A stretch of DNA of 49,505 bases from HGM11525 sp036307445 (GTDB lineage: Bacteria > Bacillota > Clostridia > UBA1381): positions 1 to 49,505 of the forward strand of contig JAXJXP010000040.1 of NCBI GenBank assembly GCA_036307445.1, written 5' to 3'. The notes under the pieces were generated by a model. That model did not search any database and was not told where the DNA came from. It worked only from the letters and a program-made list of their open reading frames with translations. Positions 5,937 through 13,195 of the stretch are shown in pieces. Numbering within the stretch: the first letter of the stretch is position 1; each line of letters starts with the position of its first letter. Both the position numbers and the translations under genes were made by a program.

Positions 5937-7502
5937 CTAAACACCTCTTTCTACTTCAGCTTTCCAACTCTTCCAACAGATGCAGCAGTTTGCGCCGTTC
6001 CAGGTAAGAGCAGTGGTAGGATAGTCAGGTGCAAGCATTTTTATTTGTATATTACTTATTTCTCTATCAGTTTGTGATACATCACCAACCCACTCAACAC
6101 CTATTCTTGCACACTCATCAAATTCGCCCACATATTGCTTCCTAAGGCTTTTCTTATCACCAAGGAATAAACTGTAGTTCTCATTATAATTAACGATTAT
6201 ACAATCCCTATCAATACCACAGGACACAAATACAATACCGTAGTCTTTGTCGTTAATTGACTCCATTCCGTGTGGTAGGTGATATGGCGTAAAGCTATCA
6301 TTTGATTGATACAATACACTTCCAGTGGCCTTTTTAGAGTCATCTCGTTCCTTAGTTTCTTTGAACAAGTCATCCACTGTAAGCATATTGCCTCGCTCTT
6401 TTTTTACTGCACCCTCTAACGCTACATCAGTTTCAACCCCTTGCGGATATAACTCAACATTGCCGCCAAAGTCTATTACAGTACAAGAGGTTTTTCCATC
6501 ACAAGTCCTTAGTACTCTTCCAACCTTTTGTACCCATTGTCCGTGTGTACCGTTTGTGTCAAAGTCTACAAGATTTCTAAGAGGCGGATAATCGTACCCC
6601 TCCGTACAGATATCCACATTTATAAGTTCATCGCTATCGCCGTTTTCGAAGCGTTCAAGCTCTGCCTTTCTTGTTGTATCATCAAGACCTAACCCGAGAT
6701 ATGCAGGGCTTCTGCCCAGTTTCTTGAGACGTACATATATCTTATCGCAAAATTCATGCGACGGTGCAAAAATAATGCTCTTTCCCGGTTCTTTGAATTT
6801 AATAAAATCATCACACAGCTTATTGATGATTTGTTGCCCTGCATCGTCATCCTTGCAATTCTTTGCAAGATGTCCTTTTTCTTCTTTATCGCCCAGATTA
6901 AATACCGGCGATAAATCAATAAACTTAGGTCTTACAAGATAATGACTATCTATAAGAAACCTACTTGTTATCTGATAAAAATTATCAAATAAATGTATAA
7001 GTGGAAGCTTGTCCCCTCTGTTCGGTGTTGCTGTAACTCCCAGAAGTGCTGTTTGCGGATTCCCTCTAAGATTCATATTGATGATATCTTCATACGTCGA
7101 TGCTGCAGCGTGATGCGCCTCGTCAATAACAATCATATCAAAATAGCTATTGGTTTTAGCAAGCTCCGGCATTATATTGGTTACTGTCTGTACCATACCG
7201 AAATGCACATATCCCTTTAGACTCTTTCTGGTTGATGTTATTTCTGATGTTGCTATATCGGGACACACAAGAGCGAATTTTGAATGGTTTTGAATATGTA
7301 TCTCGTTTCTATGTACAAGCACTAATATATGAGGACTTCGCTTGTACTCAGCCCTAAAACCATTAAAGAAACGACCAATCGCAGCTGCAAGCATTATAGT
7401 CTTTCCGGCACCTGTACCTGCTACAATTAACGAGTTGCCTCTTTCGTGCAACATATCAACTGCATAAGATACCGCATGTTCCTGATAAGGTCTTAACTTC
7501 AT
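5937..7502 (-). CDS. DEAD/DEAH-box SF2 helicase
   Basis: 521 residues. Motif I (Walker A) AGTGAGKT is at 28-35, motif II DEAH at 127-130, motif III VTATP at 156-160 and motif VI QKVGRVLR lies around 340, so both RecA-like domains are complete. It starts LRPYQEHAV like the Ssl2/UvsW group. These enzymes unwind or remodel branched DNA in an ATP-dependent way. The last 150 residues are unlike the core and end in a CICWKSW segment, perhaps for DNA or partner binding. The start overlaps the stop of the exonuclease gene as ATGA. It probably serves phage replication restart or recombination. Confidence 0.92.
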   Translation of the reverse strand: MKLRPYQEHAVSYAVDMLHERGNSLIVAGTGAGKTIMLAAAIGRFFNGFRAEYKRSPHILVLVHRNEIHIQNHSKFALVCPDIATSEITSTRKSLKGYVHFGMVQTVTNIMPELAKTNSYFDMIVIDEAHHAAASTYEDIINMNLRGNPQTALLGVTATPNRGDKLPLIHLFDNFYQITSRFLIDSHYLVRPKFIDLSPVFNLGDKEEKGHLAKNCKDDDAGQQIINKLCDDFIKFKEPGKSIIFAPSHEFCDKIYVRLKKLGRSPAYLGLGLDDTTRKAELERFENGDSDELINVDICTEGYDYPPLRNLVDFDTNGTHGQWVQKVGRVLRTCDGKTSCTVIDFGGNVELYPQGVETDVALEGAVKKERGNMLTVDDLFKETKERDDSKKATGSVLYQSNDSFTPYHLPHGMESINDKDYGIVFVSCGIDRDCIIVNYNENYSLFLGDKKSLRKQYVGEFDECARIGVEWVGDVSQTDREISNIQIKMLAPDYPTTALTWNGANCCICWKSWKAEVERGV

Positions 7503-8530
7503 TCCATCACCGCCGGATACCGCAATCTGAAACTGCCATCTTTACCAAACGAACCGATTATGCCATTATCAGAACGAAATCTGCAAGCATTATTCTGTTT
7601 AGCAAACTCCACGATTTTCTGTAGCTCATCGGTCTTTACGCATGAGGTAATATTCTCATTCTGTTTTGCATCAATATACGGTCCTAAATCATAATCAAAT
7701 ACAGCCTTATCATTATACGCAACATTTAGCCTTATGCTCTCAATTATATTCTTTTGAGTATCATATTTAATATACGGTGTAGGCTCTTTTCTGTTTTTTA
7801 CATCATCTAAAAATCTGTCTAAGCATTTATCAATCAACCGTTCAATGTGTTGATTATTCTTAAAGTAATAGGTAACTACCGACATGTTTTCATCGAGATA
7901 CTTGTACAACTTTGCCCTTGACATCTGGCATACCTTTCCTCGATGGAATGGTGTATCATCATCCAAAAGCATTATCTGCAAAATGTAAAAATCTTTGCCG
8001 GTTCTTGATATCTGATACTGCGCTTGGATTATATACTTAAAAGGAATACCATTCTTGATGACAACAGGCATCATAGATTTCTGTTCGCATACAAAGCTTT
8101 GGCCTATTTGGGGAGTACCGCTTCCAACAGCAAAGGGCACGATATCAACGCTCTCAGCAACACCTGATATATCTAAGCTTGCAATGAAGTTATCGTCAAT
8201 ATACACCTCTCCGGGCTTGAGTCTCTTGCTCCTTTGCGCTTGCAAGCATCTAACTCCATAAGGCTCAATAGTATGTCCGTATTCTGCGAACTCAGGTGCT
8301 AAATATTCCTTGCGATATAAACCATCATTTAGCATTTTATGATAGAGTGCCCAAACAGTGGTATATGGTTTTTCTTCCCTAAACCGTTCGGCATTTATGC
8401 CGCAATTTTGAAGCTCCTCGGCTGTAGCATAATACTTAACAATGTCAAATACCTCGCTGCTGCCTATTCTCGATGCACGAGCCTTTTCCCATGCAAGGGT
8501 ACCCTGTTTTAATGGTGTTTTTTTAAGCAT
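7499..8530 (-). CDS. YqaJ/lambda-type exonuclease
   Basis: 343 residues. The N terminus QGTLAWEKARASRIGSSEV is the typical start of YqaJ viral recombinase (lambda exonuclease fold) proteins. The catalytic set appears as D120 in IASLD and E149-Q-K151 in FVCEQKSM, followed by the IIQAQYQI helix. Such enzymes chew one strand of double-stranded DNA to leave a 3' tail for the annealing protein. The gene overlaps both the RecT-like gene upstream and the helicase downstream, so the pair forms a Red-like recombination unit. Confidence 0.9.
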   Translation of the reverse strand: MLKKTPLKQGTLAWEKARASRIGSSEVFDIVKYYATAEELQNCGINAERFREEKPYTTVWALYHKMLNDGLYRKEYLAPEFAEYGHTIEPYGVRCLQAQRSKRLKPGEVYIDDNFIASLDISGVAESVDIVPFAVGSGTPQIGQSFVCEQKSMMPVVIKNGIPFKYIIQAQYQISRTGKDFYILQIMLLDDDTPFHRGKVCQMSRAKLYKYLDENMSVVTYYFKNNQHIERLIDKCLDRFLDDVKNRKEPTPYIKYDTQKNIIESIRLNVAYNDKAVFDYDLGPYIDAKQNENITSCVKTDELQKIVEFAKQNNACRFRSDNGIIGSFGKDGSFRLRYPAVME

Positions 8531-9623
8531 CGAAATACCCCCTTAATTTCTCCCATCTCGGTGTAGACTTTTTAAGGCAGAAAATATATGCATATTCAGC
8601 ATTTATTATTTCTTGCTTATCTATACCGTTCTCAAACATCGCAATAATTTCGTCAGTTTTATTATCTGCAAGCTTTGGGTTTGCAACAAATAAGTCATAT
8701 ACCTCTTTACATTCTGCCACTTGTTCTTTGTTAAGATGTTCAAGGTCGATATTCTCTTGTGGCTCATCGAGCGGAACGACTATTGTCGGTTGCTCTTTCT
8801 CTGGCGGCTCAACATAATCATCCTGTTCAAATGCATATATTGAGTCTTGCAATTCAGGAAGAACCTCTTTCACTCTTTTTAGAGCGCGTCTAATGATGGT
8901 TTTATTTACCATCTCACCTGTCCACTTAATCCAGAATGTCCCGGTGTTCAGTTCATCAGTAATTATCTTTCGTTTCTTCGGGCCATAAGGTGTGTCCTCA
9001 ACCACCCATTCTGATTTGTATAGCCCCTGCTCACTTGTTTTGGCAACCTCAAGAATATCATCTATTGGCATTTCACAAGCAATCATAGCGACTCTTACAT
9101 TCTTTTGCACATCGTGAATATCAAGCCTGCATAAAAATTTTGCAAAGTATTTACGAACAAGCCTTTCTGCTGTTACTGCTCTGTCGGGATTTTTTCTTGC
9201 ATCCTTTAATATATACACGATATCCCCATTATAAAAGTTTTCTTCAAAGTATGTCGTACACAAATCATCCTGTGGAACCGGCACAATTGTATCGGTAATT
9301 CTGTAGCCCTTCCTTGCAGCTGCTCTTAAAAAAGCTTCTACTCGCGCAGATGGTACTATTGTGTTTCCTCTCTTTACAAAATCAATCTTGTCATAATCTT
9401 CGGGCACTATCCCGCCTTGCGCAAGTGTCTGTAAGCCTGAAAGTAAAACATTTGATGCATTATACGAGTCATACTCCGATTTTATTGACAGCGTTTTTAA
9501 TTCCTTTATTAGCTTATTTGCAAAAGGGATGCAACCCGTTTGCAGTCCTATTTCTCTTTTCAAAACAGCAAAGCACTCGCTTGGGTTTGCTGTTAATTGA
9601 CTATATACCGTTAATTTACCCAT
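8523..9623 (-). CDS. RecT-family single-strand annealing protein
   Basis: About 366 residues starting MGKLTVYSQL. The central part, ARVEAFLRAAARKGYRIT and later WIKWTGEMVNKTIIRRALKR, matches RecT-type annealases; the last motif is the conserved C-terminal part of the core. The final 90 residues are acidic and repetitive. RecT proteins coat tails made by the exonuclease and pair them with complementary DNA. A longer frame starts at 9647, but the ATG at 9623 has a GAGAGGG ribosome site 6 bases ahead, and 9623 lies just after the stop of the preceding gene. Overlap with the exonuclease gene supports the pairing. Confidence 0.88.
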   Translation of the reverse strand: MGKLTVYSQLTANPSECFAVLKREIGLQTGCIPFANKLIKELKTLSIKSEYDSYNASNVLLSGLQTLAQGGIVPEDYDKIDFVKRGNTIVPSARVEAFLRAAARKGYRITDTIVPVPQDDLCTTYFEENFYNGDIVYILKDARKNPDRAVTAERLVRKYFAKFLCRLDIHDVQKNVRVAMIACEMPIDDILEVAKTSEQGLYKSEWVVEDTPYGPKKRKIITDELNTGTFWIKWTGEMVNKTIIRRALKRVKEVLPELQDSIYAFEQDDYVEPPEKEQPTIVVPLDEPQENIDLEHLNKEQVAECKEVYDLFVANPKLADNKTDEIIAMFENGIDKQEIINAEYAYIFCLKKSTPRWEKLRGYFDA

Positions 9624-9624
9624 A

Positions 9625-9852
9625 TCAATCCCTCTCGATTTCTGCAATTTTCATACTGTAATTAAAATGCGACATGCAATCTCTTACCGACAGTGTAGAG
9701 CAATCAGCGCATATCATAGTGCCGCCATAGTCTATGTATTCATCTCCCTCATAAATCGGCTCCTCACAGACCTCGCATCTATATAGCTCTGCAGGTTCAT
9801 CGCTATTTGGACATCCAGAAGAGCAATGGCTATGTCTGCAAAAATTACACAT
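9625..9852 (-). CDS. small zinc-binding (double ribbon/LIM-like) phage protein
   Basis: 75 residues with eight cysteines and several histidines: MCNFCRHSHCSSGCPNS at the start, then CEVCEEPI, and CADC. The spacing suggests two zinc sites, with YDGG-like turns between them as in LIM or GATA-type ribbons. A strong ribosome site (AAAGGAG) lies ahead of the ATG at 9852. Similar small proteins accompany recombination genes in Clostridia phages; the function is unknown. It ends 2 bases before the RecT-like start, so the two are co-translated. Confidence 0.82.
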   Translation of the reverse strand: MCNFCRHSHCSSGCPNSDEPAELYRCEVCEEPIYEGDEYIDYGGTMICADCSTLSVRDCMSHFNYSMKIAEIERD

Positions 9853-9945
9853 ATCTTATACTCCTTTCTTGACAGCCCATAAATTTTGTGCTGTGTCGTA
9901 TGTATATCCGACTAACTCAATTTTGTTTCGTTCCGCAGAATGACA

Positions 9946-10161
9946 TCAATCTGTATATTTTTTTTCTAAGATTCTACATATTTCACAATTATGATATCCT
10001 TGTTGACAGAACACTTCTGAATAATGCTTTTTCCTTTTTGATGAGTAAAACCATATTTTTATAATTGATTTGCTCGTAAGCCCTTCACAACATATTTCTT
10101 GTTTTGCTTGTGCCTTAAAAAAAGGGCATTTAATCTTCGCATCATCATATGTTGTAGCAAT
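9946..10161 (-). CDS. small Cys-rich phage protein starting at ATT
   Basis: A frame of 71 codons with no ATG, GTG or TTG. From the ATT at 10161 it reads MATTYDDAKIKCPFFKAQ if ATT is read as Met, then CCEGLTSKSI, a basic SSKRKKHYSEVF stretch, and CQQGYHNCEICRIL at the end. The Cys/His pattern resembles small zinc-binding phage proteins that begin TYxDAxxKCPFY and continue with CEG. AAAAAAGGTGATG precedes the ATT at the right distance (about 5-9 bases). The stretch would otherwise be an unusual gap in a tightly packed operon. I am confident that it is coding and less sure of the initiation codon. Confidence 0.72.
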   Translation of the reverse strand: MATTYDDAKIKCPFFKAQAKQEICCEGLTSKSIIKIWFYSSKRKKHYSEVFCQQGYHNCEICRILEKKYTD

Positions 10162-10231
10162 AACACATCACCTTTTTTCAAAATATATACTAGCATATAA
10201 TGCCTACCGTTTTTACATATCCATACTACAA

Positions 10232-10435
10232 TCACTTAATTGTATTACTCATTTGTCTCGCTAAATCGCCAATGCTAATATAACCGTCTTTGAAGGTAAA
10301 CCTTTTTACAATTGTCTCATACTTATTCGTCCCCATCATTCGCCCTACATCTTTAATGCGGAACATCAGTTTATCAGGGAACATCTCCCTTATCGCTGCA
10401 ATGTTATCTCGCATCGCCTCCGGCTCTCTTGCCAT
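10232..10435 (-). CDS. small phage DNA-binding/excisionase-like protein
   Basis: 67 residues. After a charged start (MAREPEAMRDNIAAI) the segment FRIKDVGRMMGTNKYETIVK looks like a winged-helix/MerR-type motif as in phage excisionases, followed by a strand-like FTFKDGYISIGDLARQM. This resembles small proteins placed second in early operons of Firmicutes phages. It may act as Xis or as an early regulator. The ATG at 10435 has AAGGAG 7 bases ahead. The gene follows the Cro-like gene closely. Recognition is by pattern only. Confidence 0.7.
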   Translation of the reverse strand: MAREPEAMRDNIAAIREMFPDKLMFRIKDVGRMMGTNKYETIVKRFTFKDGYISIGDLARQMSNTIK

Positions 10436-10449
10436 ATCATTGCTCCTTT

Positions 10450-10641
10450 CTATTTGCCGTTTCCCAGCAATTCGTCAATTGTACAACCAAGTGCCTTTGC
10501 CAGTATTTTCCATCTTTGCCCGGTAAGGTCTGTAACTCCGTGCTCTGCTCTGTTAATTGAACTTTCAACAATTCCTGTCCTATTTGCAAGTTCAGCCAAT
10601 GTCAAGCCAGCTTTTTCCCTGTAATATCGCAGATTATTCAT
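10450..10641 (-). CDS. Cro-like XRE-family regulator
   Basis: 63 residues from the ATG at 10641. Residues 5-60 form a compact XRE/Cro helix-turn-helix: LRYYREKAGLTLAELANRTG is helices 1-2, and ESSINRAEHG is the recognition helix and turn, ending IDELLGNGK. It is the first gene of the leftward early operon and stands back to back with the repressor gene at 10987, the standard cI/cro arrangement. The 345 bases between them hold the control region. A GTG at 10650 in frame is an alternative start; AAAGGAAA is the ribosome site. Confidence 0.85.
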   Translation of the reverse strand: MNNLRYYREKAGLTLAELANRTGIVESSINRAEHGVTDLTGQRWKILAKALGCTIDELLGNGK

Positions 10642-10680
10642 TTGTATCACTTTCCTTTCTTTGCATTAAGCAATATTAGT

Positions 10681-10709
10681 TTGACAAAATAAGCCGGTCG
10701 GTGTATAAT
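10681..10709 (+). promoter_or_regulatory. consensus sigma-70 promoter for the repressor transcript
   Basis: TTGACA at 10681-10686 and TATAAT at 10704-10709 are separated by exactly 17 bases. Transcription rightwards would start near 10716 and run through about 270 bases of leader into the repressor gene. A 9-bp inverted repeat (10689-10697 with 10740-10748) has one arm inside the spacer. Confidence 0.85.
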
Positions 10710-10757
10710 CAAGTTATCAGACTAAAACTAAACAGCCGCCCGGCTTATATTACATTT

Positions 10758-10917
10758 TGCAGAAAAAAGCAAGAGGGACGAAACTCTATCTTTCTGCAGT
10801 AGATAAGTAAACAAGAACTGGACGTTACAGTGCGCATCAGTGTATAGGGGATATTTAATGCAGCTCTATTTTGATTTCTTGTTTTGCTTATAGCAATATT
10901 ATATCCCAAGTTCTTGT
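10758..10917 (+). ncRNA. structured leader or small RNA ahead of the repressor
   Basis: The transcript from 10716 can fold into two stems. Stem one pairs 10758-10765 with 10791-10798, with an inner AGAG/CTCT pair closing an 8-base loop. Stem two pairs 10811-10819 with 10909-10917 and, stacked inside it, 10848-10854 with 10901-10907. No convincing reading frame is present. I match it to no known RNA family; a leader, attenuator or separate immunity RNA are all possible. Confidence 0.4.
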
Positions 10918-10929
10918 GAATGTCAACAA
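10914..10929. promoter_or_regulatory. imperfect operator-like palindrome, copy 1
   Basis: TTGTGAA-TG-TCAACAA, an imperfect dyad in the repressor leader. Its right half (TGTCAACAAAA, 10921-10931) is identical to the right half of the perfect palindrome at 11311-11330. A further dyad, CACAATAACTTGTG, follows at about 10936-10949. Such repeated sites next to a phage repressor suggest operators. Confidence 0.45.
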
Positions 10930-10986
10930 AAGTTTCACAATAACTTGTGATTTTCACCTTTTACACAAAAACAAGGAGTGAGATAT

Positions 10987-11307
10987 ATGCACAATTCACA
11001 AGAAGTTGCGAATGCCATTAAAGATTTATTGAAATCCAAAAACATAACTGCCGGGAAAATGCTTTCCGACTGCAACCTAAGTGTTAATACATTGTCATCT
11101 ATGCAATCAGGTGGTTATTATCCAAGATTAGAAGCTATTGCTAAGATTGCGGACTACCTCGACTGTTCCGTCGACTACCTTCTCGGCCGTACAGATGTAG
11201 TTGAAGTGAACCGCAGAGCTTTTGTCTATACAGGCTATGGAGAGGTAGCAGCTCTCGGCGGCATTGAAAATCCTCAACCACCTAAAAAGAGAAGAGAAAC
11301 CACCTAA
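10987..11307 (+). CDS. CI-like XRE-family repressor
   Basis: 106 residues. Residues 6-65 make an XRE helix-turn-helix with the recognition region LSVNTLSSMQSGGYYPRLEA and the usual ending DYLDCSVDYLLGRTD. The C-terminal 35 residues (Pro/Lys-rich end) carry no S24 peptidase fold, so it is an ImmR-like short repressor that could be cleaved by an ImmA-type peptidase, and such a gene follows directly. The ATG at 10987 is preceded by AAGGAG; a GTG at 10978 is less likely. It is divergent from the Cro-like gene. Confidence 0.88.
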   Translation: MHNSQEVANAIKDLLKSKNITAGKMLSDCNLSVNTLSSMQSGGYYPRLEAIAKIADYLDCSVDYLLGRTDVVEVNRRAFVYTGYGEVAALGGIENPQPPKKRRETT

Positions 11308-11310
11308 TCG

Positions 11311-11330
11311 TTTTGTTGATGTCAACAAAA
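11311..11330. promoter_or_regulatory. perfect operator-like palindrome, copy 2
   Basis: TTTTGTTGA-TG-TCAACAAAA: 9-bp arms around a 2-base centre, four bases after the repressor stop codon and about 50 bases ahead of the ImmA-like gene. It shares TGTCAACAAAA with the site at 10914-10931. It could be an operator that lets the repressor control its own locus, or a weak transcription stop. Confidence 0.5.
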
Positions 11331-11379
11331 AAATACCGAGCATAATAGCAGTTCGTTCAGGTTGGAAGGAGAAATTTCA

Positions 11380-12018
11380 ATGGAACGTAAGATTAGACGG
11401 GCTGCTATAAAATTTAATAGAAGCCTTCACGGTAGACCCGATAGCAAAAATATAATAGCCGCTCTTAAAAAGAACGGCTACGAAGTAGTTTTTTATAATA
11501 CAACCGACGGCGATGCAGCCTTAAAGGCATACAATCTTCAGTCTCTTGCATCAGCAAGAAATGCCTTTACCATCAGTGATGCGGTCAAGATTGTTTTTGT
11601 AAATAATAACCTTTCAGCATCGGATAAAAGAGATGCTCTTTTGCACGAGTCCGGGCATATTCTTCTCGGACATATCGGTAATGGTATATCACATTTGCTT
11701 GATAACCGCATTAACGAGGCAGAGGCCGACTCTTTTATGCTCGAGGTTATTCATCCCACTCGCACTTCACCGCTCACAATCATGCTTGCGGTACTGCTAC
11801 TTATCAGTATTCTTGTGGGATATGCTCTTTATAAAAAAACTACATCTCCTGTAACATTTATCCCAGCACAATCTTCAGAGGAGATGGTTTACATCACATC
11901 ATCAGGGAGCAAATACCATACTGAAGGCTGCATACATACAAAAGATAAAGATTGTGCAAGAATTGCAAGAGCACAGGCAGATATAATTAAAAATCCCTGC
12001 TCTGTGTGCAATCCGTAA
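11380..12018 (+). CDS. ImmA/IrrE-type metallopeptidase with membrane helix and outer zinc-type domain
   Basis: 212 residues from the ATG at 11380 (AAGGAG 8 bases ahead; a TTG at 11362 is rejected). Residues 1-125 form an ImmA/IrrE peptidase domain with the zinc motif HESGH (89-93) and the downstream NEAEAD (113-118). A single hydrophobic helix at about 131-151 follows. Residues 169-212 (VYITSSGSKYHTEGC, then C192, C207 and C210 in NPCSVC) resemble the Ada-like metal-binding module. In ICEBs1 and related elements, ImmA cleaves the neighbouring repressor to induce the element. Here the enzyme appears tethered to the membrane with a Cys/His domain on the far side, which is unusual. Confidence 0.85.
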   Translation: MERKIRRAAIKFNRSLHGRPDSKNIIAALKKNGYEVVFYNTTDGDAALKAYNLQSLASARNAFTISDAVKIVFVNNNLSASDKRDALLHESGHILLGHIGNGISHLLDNRINEAEADSFMLEVIHPTRTSPLTIMLAVLLLISILVGYALYKKTTSPVTFIPAQSSEEMVYITSSGSKYHTEGCIHTKDKDCARIARAQADIIKNPCSVCNP

Positions 12019-12022
12019 TATA

Positions 12023-12065
12023 TAGCATAATACAAGATATTTAACAACGGACTGTTATTATGCTA
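12023..12065. repeat. inverted repeat after the ImmA-like gene
   Basis: TAGCATAATA (12023-12032) and TATTATGCTA (12056-12065) are perfect 10-bp inverted arms 23 bases apart. No T-run follows, so it is a poor terminator; it may be a protein-binding site or a weak RNA hairpin between the immunity genes and the cargo genes. Confidence 0.5.
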
Positions 12066-12124
12066 AAACCAAAGTAACAAATGTTTTTTACTGTTAAAAT
12101 ACCGCTGGGAAAGGATATAAGAGA

Positions 12125-12460
12125 ATGAATCAAGAAGATCAACTACCTAAATTTTTTATATTGCCGCTTATTATTGCAGCTATTCTATTTATCTCAATCG
12201 CTGACTTGCCTTATGGCTTCTATACTTTTATGAGAATAGTTGTGCCGTTATTGTCGGCAATATACCTATTCTTTGCATATACAACAGAAGGAAAGTTCCA
12301 TTTTATGTTAATTCCCAACATAATCATAACTATAATTTGGAATCCTATACTCCCTGTTTATTTGGACAAAGAAACGTGGGTAGTAATAGATGTCTTTGCA
12401 GGACTCGTTGAGCTTGCTATGGCCCTTTATGCGTTCTATTTGTGGAGAGATAATAATTAA
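12125..12460 (+). CDS. four-helix membrane protein, DUF6804-like
   Basis: 111 residues, almost entirely four transmembrane helices (about 9-28, 33-51, 58-76 and 84-106). The phrases LPYGFYTFMRIVV, NPILPVYL and WVVIDVFAGL match what I know as DUF6804, found in small membrane proteins of diverse bacteria with no known role. It has a GGGAAAGGA-type ribosome site and lies between the ImmA-like gene and the integrase, the position where temperate elements often carry host-altering or exclusion genes. That role is only inferred from position. Confidence 0.75.
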   Translation: MNQEDQLPKFFILPLIIAAILFISIADLPYGFYTFMRIVVPLLSAIYLFFAYTTEGKFHFMLIPNIIITIIWNPILPVYLDKETWVVIDVFAGLVELAMALYAFYLWRDNN

Positions 12461-12478
12461 GAAAGGAATTGATTTGTT

Positions 12479-13177
12479 GTGGAAATAGTTCTTGCAATAT
12501 TGGCATATCTTTTTCATTGCTTTACTGCTTTTTCTCTTATTTACTCATATGATGAAGCAAAAATATGGGGAGATATCGATAAAGATGAGTGTCCTAAACT
12601 ACATATGCCCAAGCTTGATGAGTTAAAAGAAAATGAGCTGTTAGAACTGTGTGAAGACGACTCGGAAGAGGAAAAAGAACGCAAGATAAGAATAAATGAA
12701 CACAGGAAGAAAAAAAACAAAGAGTTGAGGCAAAACTATATAGATGAAAAGATAAAGCCGGCAGCACTTTATTTCCCTTTGTTAGAAGAAATAGATTATT
12801 ACCAATCAAAATATCGTAGCGGTTTTACTCAATTTATAATCCAAATTTTTTCCTTGTTGCTATGCTCACAAATGCTCATTCGTATAGATTTTCTCGAATC
12901 TGTAATAGGCACTATACTCATAGTTGCATTAGTATGCACCCTTAGTAGCTACATAATATATCTTATTTATAATAAATATTGGAGATGTCATAAAATACGA
13001 ATGAAACACTTTAATTACGAACATTATTGTAATAGTGATGACAAATATATTATTAACTCACATTACGATTACCTTTGTTCAATAAAAGAAACGGTTTATT
13101 TTAGATATTCTATAAGAAAAATATTTGATTCCACATCCATGATTATATTTTTATTGTTTATGCCAATGCCCGATTAA
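12479..13177 (+). CDS. membrane protein of unknown function
   Basis: 232 residues starting at GTG, with AAGAAAGGAA as ribosome site. It has a first hydrophobic helix at about 2-22, a long charged part (about 60-95, with an EEEKERKIR stretch of coiled-coil type), two adjacent helices at about 115-165, a His/Tyr/Asn-rich part and a final hydrophobic end. I recognise no family. The base composition is more AT-rich than the flanking host genes, typical of cargo in mobile elements. Together with the DUF6804-like gene it may form a small membrane unit next to the integrase. Its function is unknown. Confidence 0.7.
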   Translation: MEIVLAILAYLFHCFTAFSLIYSYDEAKIWGDIDKDECPKLHMPKLDELKENELLELCEDDSEEEKERKIRINEHRKKKNKELRQNYIDEKIKPAALYFPLLEEIDYYQSKYRSGFTQFIIQIFSLLLCSQMLIRIDFLESVIGTILIVALVCTLSSYIIYLIYNKYWRCHKIRMKHFNYEHYCNSDDKYIINSHYDYLCSIKETVYFRYSIRKIFDSTSMIIFLLFMPMPD

Positions 13178-13195
13178 GAAAGGAAAAAATACAGC

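Noticed and set aside
10745..10957. Minus-strand 70-codon frame in the immunity region
   Set aside because: It has no ribosome site, the composition is not protein-like, and the same bases form paired stems behind a perfect plus-strand promoter.
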